DNA of 64,000 bases. Origin: Paragordius varius (lineage: Eukaryota; Nematomorpha). Of this stretch, positions 55,857 to 64,000 are shown piece by piece; within the stretch, counting starts at the first letter, position 1, and every line of letters begins with the position of its first letter. The notes beneath the pieces are model-generated. The model searched no databases and was not told where the DNA came from. It saw only the letters and a program-made list of their open reading frames with translations. Location of the stretch: NCBI GenBank assembly GCA_964247055.1, contig OZ176058.1:4278001-4342000 (forward strand). Direction: 5' to 3'. Made by a program: the position numbers and the translations under genes.

Positions 55857-56129
55857 AGCATATTAAAAAATACACATAATACGTAAACATATTTTTTAAA
55901 AAAATTAATTTTTCGATAAGGGCCCCGAAAGTCAAACTCTTTTTGCTTTTATATAATGTGAGAATATGCTATTTTTGATATCAACTGAATTTTTTTTTAA
56001 AAAAGCCTATTCTTTTAAAAAATTTAATTTTAAAAAAAATTTGGTTAAGCGTCATAATATTTAAAAACATAATGGCAACGAATAAAAACGCTAGAAATTA
56101 TAACATTTTATAAATAAAATTAATAATTC

Positions 56130-56703
56130 TTAACACTTCGATTCAAATTGGGGTATCTAAATACCCCAGACTAAATTTAAATTAAAATTTTTAACTACTA
56201 AAGGAAACGTTTCCAATTTAAGTTTATGCTTCTATACTGATAAATACTATATAAATATGCCAAATTATCTTGATATAAATTTGTTTTGAAAAAAAGTTCC
56301 ATCTGAAACTACTTCGACGCCATTTTTATTCAAAATTTCTGCAAAATATCGTCTTCATTTAATTTTAAGCGTAAAAGCTTATTTTTTATATATACATCTA
56401 ACATTGATATAAATAGAAAAAGCGGTTTATTTTGTATTATTTTTTAATTTAACAATTTAACACATGTCACGTTGACTAAATTTTTACCTTTCAATTTTAG
56501 CTTAAAATCAGTAATATAAATTATTTTTGAATAAATTTTTTTATATATTTTGGTTTATTAATGTTATATAAGTGCAAAATTTTGCGATGATTTCGATTGT
56601 TTCCATACTTTTTAAACTATTTGATTTTAAATAAGCCTGGGGTATCCAACTACCCCAATTTGAATCGAAGGACTAAAATGAGTGTGTTGTATCCAAGTGT
56701 TAA
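56130..56703. mobile_element. Repeat family C, best-preserved copy
   Basis: TTAACACTTCGATTCAAATT + GGGGTATCTAAATACCCCAG at the left; GGGGTATCCAACTACCCCAA + TTTGAATCGAAGGACTAAAA ... CCAAGTGTTAA at the right. Confidence 0.8.
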
Positions 56704-57329
56704 CATCTACCTTCAAAAATAAATAAAAATCTAATTTATGTTAAATTTGGTTTAAATGTTTTCCCCAGAATAAGAAAGAAAACAAACCTTTAAATCAAAA
56801 TATTGAGGTGATATTAATGTCAAATTATCGAATTATTTAGACAAAGTGTATTTGCATCTCAAACTGTTTTTAAGCCGTTTTTATCATGACCCATAGCATA
56901 TTAAATGTAATTTTAAAAAACTTTAATTGATATCAAAATTTGGCATATTTAAATTTTCATCTTATCTCATTGCGTGTTTTTAAAAGAAATAGCTCTTTTT
57001 ATAGGCTATGGGGATTTTTAAAGCCCGCATCTTAAAATTAGTTTATTGAAAATTGTTTGTGCATGCAGTTTATAATATATGTTAAAGATATTTGTTGGCA
57101 TTGAGCTTTAGAAAATTTTATGTAACAAGTTACTATCTGATAACCATGTTTTTACATAAGTGTAGATAACTTAAAATTATTTGAAATACAAATACACATT
57201 AATGATACATATTTTTATCGGAATTTTTTTTCATCATAATAGCAATACTCTAAATTTAGACATTGTGAAATATTTAGTAATGAATATTATATTTTTTTAC
57301 ATCTGTGAAACTTTTAATTCTACGTTGAT

Positions 57330-58112
57330 ATGTACGAATTCAAAAACATTATTTCAAACGTATTTCATGGCAAAATTTCTGATATAAAATCTTATCAAAT
57401 CCTAGATTTACAAGATGAATCCCAAAATCAAACCCTGATTAATATGGAACAATTTAATGCATCAAATGAACAACAATACACATCAAATAGCAATCAACAT
57501 CTATCCAAAGAAAAATCTGATTATTTTAGTTTTTTGAAGTTGAATATGAAGGAAAGATTGTATATTTCTACTGCGCTTTTAATGTTTTCTCTATTGACTT
57601 TTATGTTATCTTGCATGTTTATCCCAGTTCTTATATTGAAGGCTCGAAAATTTGCGCTTTTATATTCAATGAGTTCACTAAGTGGATGTTTTAGCATACT
57701 TATTCTTTCTAAAGGCTTACCTCAAATCAATTGGAATTTTACATCTATTCTACCCAATACTTTGGGCGTCAAAACAACTTTTTCCCATATTAAATATCAA
57801 ATTTTGACGCCGCAAAGCACCAATATTATTTCAAACAACAATAATTGTCAGGAAAATAATTCTTCAAATAATCCCAAAAACATTTCATTATTTTCTAACA
57901 CGTCTTACACTTTCTTGGCTTATCTATTTTTTTCAATTCTTACCATTTATTCGGCTGTCGGTTTAAAATCTACCGTACTTACGGTTTTGTTTGCCATACT
58001 TCAGAGTTTGACGCTCATAATTTATGTTTTAAAACTGTTTCCTGGTAGTTCTTACACGCTCGGATTTATTCAAAAAATGTTGTTTTATACTTGTACCAAA
58101 TATTTTAAATAA
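57330..58112 (+). CDS. SFT2 domain protein (Golgi/endosome vesicle traffic), 260 aa
   Basis: Intronless open frame. The C-terminal two thirds match the SFT2 family of four-span membrane proteins, which act with SNARE-dependent fusion at the Golgi. The core is KERLYISTALLMFSLLTFML, KFALLYSMSSLSGCFSILIL, TIYSAVGLKSTVLTVLFAIL and LKLFPGSSYTLGFIQKML (the family's Y-PGGS-G--F motif). Membrane segments lie at about 78-103, 107-127, 192-210 and 214-236. Two features are unusual: an 75-residue hydrophilic N-terminus rich in Asn/Gln/Ser, and a ~60-residue Asn/Ser-rich loop (131-190) between spans 2 and 3, where relatives have only a short link. Absence of introns in a region of intron-containing genes suggests a retrocopy or an old single-exon gene. 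An AATAAA overlaps the stop codon. It lies between repeat clusters with no other gene nearby. Confidence 0.78.
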   Translation: MYEFKNIISNVFHGKISDIKSYQILDLQDESQNQTLINMEQFNASNEQQYTSNSNQHLSKEKSDYFSFLKLNMKERLYISTALLMFSLLTFMLSCMFIPVLILKARKFALLYSMSSLSGCFSILILSKGLPQINWNFTSILPNTLGVKTTFSHIKYQILTPQSTNIISNNNNCQENNSSNNPKNISLFSNTSYTFLAYLFFSILTIYSAVGLKSTVLTVLFAILQSLTLIIYVLKLFPGSSYTLGFIQKMLFYTCTKYFK

Positions 58113-58153
58113 AACTATTTCCATCTCATTTGTCAAAAAGATTTAGTTAATGT

Positions 58154-59260
58154 TTTAACACTTCGATTGAAATTGTGGGGTATCTAAATACCCCAGACTG
58201 AATTTAAATTAAAATTTTTAAAAAACTACTAAAGGAAACGGTCCCAATTTAAATTTATGCATCTATCCTCATAAAATTTATGTAAATTACCCGAAATATC
58301 TCAATAAAATTTAGTTTTGAAAACATCCATATCAAAATACTTAGGGGCCATTTTAACGTTTTTGCATATTTAATTTTAAAGCTCATTTTTTATTTAACAC
58401 TTCGATTCAAATTGGGGTATCTAAATATTCCAGACTAAATTTAAATTAATATTTTGAAAAACTACTGAAGTAAACGGTCTCAATTTAAATTTATGCTTCT
58501 ATCCTGATAAATATTATATTAATATACCAAAATATCTTGATAAAATTTTGTTTTGAAAAAAAAGCTTCATCTCAAACTACTTCGACGCCATTTTTATTTT
58601 ACAAAATTTTTGCAAAATATCGTCTTTATTTAATTTTAAGGGTAAAACTAAAGCTAATTTTTTATATAAATTACATCTAACATTGATAGAAATAGAAAAA
58701 GCGGTTTAGTTTGTATAATTTTTCAATTTTACAATTTGATACATGTCACGTTGACGAAATTTTTACCTGGTTTTAGCTTAAAAAAAGTAATATCAAGTAT
58801 TTTTGAATAAAATTTTTTATATTTTTCGGTTTATTAGTGTTATATAAGTGCAAAATTTTGCCATGGTTTTGATTCCTTCCATAGTTTTTGAAGAATTTAA
58901 TTTTAAACAGGCTTGGGGTATTTAACTACCCCAATTTGAATCGAAGAACTAAAATGAATGTGTTGTATCCAAGTGTTAAATCACATCTAACATTGATAGA
59001 AACAGTGGTTTCTTTTGTATAATTTAAATTTAGCTAATAAACACATGTCAAGTGAACTAAACTTTTACATAAATTCACCTTAAATTAGTAATATCAAGTA
59101 TTTTCGAATGAACTATTTTATATATTTCGGTCATCAATGTTATATGAGTTCAAATTTTTATCATGTTTTTACATTCCTTATTTTTTATATTATTTATTTT
59201 AAACGGGATTGGGGTATCCAACTATCCCAATTAGAATCGAAGGACCGAAAATGTTTTGTA
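58154..59260. mobile_element. Tandem cluster of three family C copies
   Basis: A left-end fragment (58154-58393), a full copy (58394-58979) and a right-half fragment (58980 to about 59260) follow each other head to tail, with the joins at TTAACAC and AAGTGTTAAA. All face the same way. Confidence 0.75.
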
Positions 59261-59261
59261 T

Positions 59262-61267
59262 CTAGGGTTGTGCATTTGACTGTTCTTTCTAAAAAGTCCG
59301 GTCAGACCACGGTCATGACCACTTTTTACATAAGTAAATATGCGAGGAAATTCTGGATTAAATTTTTTGGAGCATGTATTTAATAAAGTTGTTTCAACGT
59401 ATGAAATCCCGGTTGAATGGAAGGAAAGTTTAACTGTGCCTTTATTTAAAGGAAAAGGTGATATAAATGAATGTAGTAACTATAGAGGGATAAAACTTAT
59501 GTCGCACACTATGAAATTGTTTGAAAAAATAATTGAAAAGCGAATCAGGAAAATGATATCTATAGAAGGAAATCAATTTGGTTTCATGCCAGGAAAGTCA
59601 ACAGTAGATCCTATACATGCGGTTAGGAGGTTGATTGAAAAACACATTGAAAAAAAGAAAGAATTACACGGGGTTTTGATTGATATAGAGAAGGCGTTTG
59701 ACAGGATTCCTAGAGAAACTATTTGGTGGAGTCTCCGTCGTAAAAAGGTGCCAGAAAGTTATATTAAGTTGTTACAAATAATGTACGAATCACACACCTC
59801 CAGGATTAAAACTCCACAAGGTTTATCAGAGCCCTTTTCAATAAAGCATGGAGTCTACCAAGGCTCATCACTCAGCCCCTTATTGTTTATAATTTGTATG
59901 GACGAGGTAGCCAAGGTTGTTAATGTGAGTTCAGGATGGTACTTAATGTATGCAGATGACATAATCATCTTGTCTGATTCATTAATTGAGTTAAAGCGAA
60001 CGGTAAACAGATGGGTTGTTATGCTGGATCAATATGGTCTGAAAGTAAACAAAGCAAAAACCGAACTTATTACTTTTGGGGGTCCACAACATGAAATGGT
60101 AGTTGATGATAGTTGGGTTCTGAAGGGTAAAGAAAGTTGCAAATATCTGGGAGCTATGTTAAGTGCAGATGGTTCGTTAACTGACGATATTAATTTAAGA
60201 ATAAAGAGCAGCTGGGTAAATTGGAAGAAAATTTCGAGCGTATTATGCGATCGAAATATTGATGTTAGAGTGAAAGGTAAGATTTACAGTTCAGTTGTCC
60301 AGCCCTCAATGATATATAATTCACAGACATGGGGTGTCAAAAAATCCGAAGAAAGACAATTTAACGTGACTGAAATGAAAATGCTCAGAATGATGTGTGG
60401 GGTAACTAGAAAGGACAGAATCGAGAATAGATTTATTCGTGGGAGCACAGATATTAAACCAATAGTGGAAAGAATGTCAAAAAATAGGCTACGTTGGTTC
60501 GGGCACATTGAAAGGAGAGATTCTAATTATATTGCAAAAATAATAGATGGTTATATAGTTGAGGGAAAACGAGGACGTGGGCGGCCTAAAACAAAATGGA
60601 TAGATACAGTAAAAAGAGAGCTAGCAGAATACGAGCTTAATGCAGAGGACGCCACAGATAGAGTTTTATGGCGAGACAGGTTGTATAAGATGACCGCTCT
60701 CACGAGTGAAAACATGTAATGTAATAATAATAATAATTGTTAAAATAAGGTTTGATCGACACTTGCCTTTCTCTTATAATGTGATGTTTTTCCTTAAAAG
60801 TTTGTATTTTTTGGATATTTATTATTTACAAATATTTTCAATCAAATTTAATCAAGAATTTTGTTTTCAAATAATTTTGCCATATATTTGTGGCCTTCTA
60901 AATCTTCAAATACCTAGCTTTTAATCCTTGATATTTCAAATATTATTTTACCTTGTTTGTTTTACACTTTACATCATTGGAATATCCAATTACCAGAGGT
61001 TTTTCATTTTATTGGTTAACATATATGGAATAGCATATTTTGCAAAGTGCTGATTGTTTTGCTTTCGAAATAAATGCTAATGTTTTAAGGATGCATGTTT
61101 AACAATTATATTCTTAAATAAGCATATTTAAATTTTCTAAAAAATATATTACAAACTAATCATACTATCTCTCTTCCAAAAAAATTTTATCATCAATATT
61201 TCAAAAAACAGCTGTTTTTATAAATGACCATGATCAAAAAATAAATAGTCACTTCAGCATAACTCTA
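59262..61267. mobile_element. Element H, second copy, split by an RTE LINE
   Basis: Left part 59262-59339 (TCCGGTCAGACCACGGTCAT) and right part 60736-61267 (AATCAAATTTAATCAAGAAT ... ATGATCAAAAAATAAATAGT) align with the uninterrupted copy at 8858-9523. Flanks TTGTAT occur on both sides, close to the GTTGTAAT target of the other copy. Ends read CTAGGGTTGTGC and GCATAACTCTAG. Confidence 0.7.
59340..60735 (+). mobile_element. RTE-clade LINE, 5'-truncated, with an open reverse-transcriptase frame
   Basis: Open frame of 459 codons (59340-60719). It starts inside the reverse transcriptase near motif 0 and holds NYRGIKLMSHTMKL (47-60), FGFMPGKST, LIDIEKAFDRIP with catalytic D115/D121 region, VYQGSSLSPLLF (172-183) and YADD (204-207). 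A C-terminal domain with RLRWFGHIERR and GKRGRGRPKTKW is typical of RTE-type LINEs. The apurinic endonuclease half is missing, so this is a 5'-truncated insertion. Its 3' end is ATGTAATGTAATAATAATAATAATT, a short TAA tandem tail as in RTE elements, not poly-A (only its repeat nature is noted here). The lack of any stop in 459 codons points to a recent insertion. The initiating ATG may come from the target sequence. Confidence 0.88.
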
Positions 61268-61282
61268 GTTGTATTAGGGTTA

Positions 61283-61624
61283 ATCTTACTGGATCTCAAA
61301 TTTTACCCTAAAAATAATTTGTGTTTTGGGTTTAAATCATCATTATATATAATTTGTTGGCATATATCAGTCTACTCAAATCGCAGCCCACCAAGTCTGT
61401 CAAATAACATCAAAGTATTATCGGCAGCCTAAAAACAAATTTTTTTTTTGGTTTTTTAAAAAATATGCCGAGTATTATTAGCATAGATTTCATTTTTTAC
61501 AAATGTTAGTTATAAACAAAGTTTTTATAACAATGTTAAAGTATAACTTATTTTTAGGGTAAACAAAAAAAGTGACTGAAATGTCGAGAATAAATTAAGG
61601 ATGAACTAGAGGTGTAAATGGCAG
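61283..61624. mobile_element. Diverged MITE family B
   Basis: CTCAAATTTTACCCTAAAAA on the left and TTATTTTTAGGGTAAACAAA ... GTGTAAATGGCA on the right; the interior GTGTTTTGGGTTTAAATCAT fits the family. Confidence 0.4.
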
Positions 61625-61807
61625 TGTTGAGAGCTTAATTATCTTTCATTATATTATAATAAATTAATACTGATTTTCCTAAATTGGTTCCCTATGATAT
61701 GACTCTATATTTGAAAGTATTATTTTAAACACTTGCCAAAATTTGTTTAGATTTGGATTTTAAGCGCAAAATCTAATCCTTATAAAAAATTCTGCTAAAA
61801 ATGTGTT

Positions 61808-62506
61808 TTTAACACTTTGTGACCTTTTCACTTCTAATTCATCCGCGTTGACATATTAGGTAGAGCTCACTCCTATAAATAAACTACTGATTTAAAAGTT
61901 ATCCTTTTAAAAAATTAATTATTAAACATTGTCTCATGTTTAAGAATAAAAAGCTTATATATTTTACAGTTTTGTATAGATTTTAAAATTAAAACAGCTC
62001 CAAAACGCGAATGAAACAAACAGGTGATATTAATATCTAAATATATTTATCAAGTTTTTGCTGTTAAAGTGAGTCTAAAAGTTTTTTATAGATTAAAATT
62101 ACTTTTTAACCATAATTTACATTTAAAAAGTTTATGGGGGCACAAAAGTTTGAGATGAGGATTTTATAATTTTTTTAAAAAAAATTGTATAAAGCGCCTA
62201 AAAGGCTAAAGGAGGCATATTTGTGAATTGAATTTAATACCTTAAATATATTTTGAGATAATTACAGTAAGCATTTTAATGATTGCTTATTTTATACTAT
62301 AGTTGTATAGTTTTTGCCACACAGTAATGTATGGAAAAAAGAAAGGAAATAATTGTTTATTCAACATTTCGTTGTTTGATTTTTTATACACTACTGTGTT
62401 GCAAATTGTCCAACTATAGTGTAAAATAAGCAATCATCCAAAATGCATATTGTAAATTTCGATTCTATGAAATGCAAAACTACCCCAAAAGGTCAAGGAG
62501 TTTTAA
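61808..62506. mobile_element. Repeat family D with a nested palindromic MITE
   Basis: TTTAACACTTTGTGACCTTT to CCCCAAAAGGTCAAGGAGTT. At 62279-62437 lies a palindromic insertion with arms ATGATTGCTTATTTTATACT and GTGTAAAATAAGCAATCAT, absent from the copy at 29196-29753. Confidence 0.7.
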
Positions 62507-62983
62507 AATTGATACCATATTTTGATCTTAGTGCTCAATAATATGTCTTGACTTGATAAAGTTCTTATGAATTAATTAATTTCGAGGTGCTCATTAATTA
62601 GAAGGCTTCTAACAAATAAATAGAGTTTGTGTGGATTTGTCATTCGAGGATTTAAAATATTGTCTTAATTAGGACTTTTCCACCTATTACTTTTAATAAT
62701 AAAAATAATAGGAGGGTTTTAAACAAATTTGTTTTATGTTTATAAAAATCTTACATATGCAAAGGAAACAAAATTGCACAATTTTTTTTCTGTTTTAGAT
62801 TGAAAAATGAGTTACATAAAAAATAAATATGATTGTGGAGTCTTATAAGGTTTTTTTAATATTAAGGGGGGGTTTTAGATATATCAGCGCAAGGAAAAAC
62901 ATATACTGCGTACAATAACTTATCTATAAACGTAATAAAGACAAATAAATTTTTAAAATCAGGCTTACTTAAACCTTGATTTA

Positions 62984-63171
62984 CAGTATGAGTAAGTATA
63001 GATTGATAGAAAGTTATTAATTATTACCATTAGTAAATACAGCAAAGGGCATTATTGGCTAATAATACAAGTGAAAAAATATTTATAACCCAATAATACT
63101 GCCCTTTGTTGTATATGATGATATTTGGAAATAAGTAATAACTTTCTAGCAATGTATGCCAATTCATACTG
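62984..63171. mobile_element. MITE family E, 188 bp
   Basis: CAGTATGAGTAAGTATAGAT to TGTATGCCAATTCATACTG. The arms extend through GAAAGTTATTA / TAATAACTTTC, with an inner inverted GCAAAGGGCATTATTGG / CCAATAATACTGCCCTTTG. It is flanked by TTA on both sides. The right half of another copy is at 13200-13245. Confidence 0.75.
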
Positions 63172-64000
63172 TTAATTACATCGTTTCCAATTCCAATTTT
63201 TATCAAACTGTGTTCACAATAAATAAAAATTAAACAATATAATATAAATATTTATTCCATCAAAATATAATATATACATATTTTAATAAATATAAAAATA
63301 AAATATATAAAAATAAAATAAATAAATATTTAATAATTAATCCAGGCCAGACTTTCAAACCAAATACCACATCCTCCACCAACGAAGCCCCATATTTTTT
63401 ATTTTATCATATTTTTGAATTTTCGAAATTATTAATATATTAAAAAATAAAAAATATTTAGAAATATTTAAATAATATTAAGAATGAAAAATATTTTTGA
63501 AATATTTAAGTAATATTAAGAATTGAAAAAATTAAATCAATAAATTACCGAAAACATGCCATATGGTAAAAAATTTTGCTGGATATTCTGCATTTGCAAA
63601 GAATATAATTAAATTTAAAATTATAACTTTGTTAATATATAAGACAAGTCGAAAATCTAAAAAAATCTATAAAAAAAACTATTTTTTAATCCTAAATAAC
63701 CTTATATTTTATATTATGTGATTATCAATTTCTTTCTATCAGATCATATTTTGTAACTCAAAATAACATAGGTTATAATCCAAAAATACAGGTGAAAATA
63801 TGATGTTCTTAAAAATATATATTTTTCACTCTCATATTTATATATTTATAAATTTTTGGATTAAAAACGGTTTATAAAAAGCATTTATTGTTTTAATCAA
63901 TTCTTATAATAAAATTTTTTAAAAAATATCCAAAAATCCGCGTAATTTAGAAATTCATTATATTTTTAAACTAAAGTACTTTTTTGATATATTACAGTCA
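63172..64000. other. Unassigned very AT-rich end of the window
   Basis: Short A/T-rich runs only; no open frame, splice-bounded exon or recognised repeat. Confidence 0.4.

Noticed and set aside
1-64000. LTR retroelements, Polintons or other virus-like elements
   Set aside because: No paired direct LTRs, gag/pol-like frames, capsid or integrase motifs were recognised; the only reverse transcriptase is the RTE LINE.

Overview
The window is a strongly AT-rich eukaryotic nuclear segment (clearly more A+T than G+C by eye, not computed). Short exons sit in a dense carpet of small non-autonomous DNA transposons. The recognisable proteins (an SS18/SSXT-type BAF subunit, mitochondrial Rieske protein, an SFT2 Golgi protein), the GT-AG introns, ZBED5-like and ZMYM1/DUF4371-like hAT relics, a Helitron-like element and an RTE-clade LINE together indicate an invertebrate animal. 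I cannot place it more closely from sequence alone. No virus-like or LTR element was recognised.

Layout. 1-2020 is one arm of a 2 kb inverted repeat holding hAT relics; its partner is 41987-44036, and most host genes lie between the arms. 4201-4770 (minus) encodes a Ser-rich basic protein whose 3' side is a tandem array (3215-4200). 5491-7455 is a decayed hAT transposon. 9690-15792 and 18500-23689 are two copies of a 5-6 kb cassette. Each carries a four-exon gene for a small secreted six-cysteine peptide (plus strand) and, converging on it, the last two coding exons of the SS18-like gene (minus strand). A third, orphan signal-peptide exon lies at 18063-18132. The SS18-like gene runs from 28577 down to 22912 in seven coding exons, all with consistent phases. 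Head-to-head with it is the Rieske gene (coding exons 30996-37824, first exon not found), whose introns contain tandem copies of its own exon ends. A second secreted cysteine-containing protein is at 40299-41827 (four exons). From 42 to 57 kb I see only repeats. An intronless SFT2-like gene is at 57330-58112, and a 5'-truncated RTE LINE with an open reading frame (59340-60735) sits inside an older hAT-like element.

How the parts relate. The housekeeping genes (chromatin remodelling, respiratory complex III, Golgi traffic) share no pathway. The interesting unit is the duplicated cassette: it multiplied a secreted peptide gene and also gave the SS18-like gene a second, intact pair of terminal exons, so alternative 3' ends are possible. 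If the distal pair is used, one peptide gene would lie antisense within an SS18 intron. MITEs occupy nearly every intron, often at the same site in both cassette copies, which dates them before the duplication.
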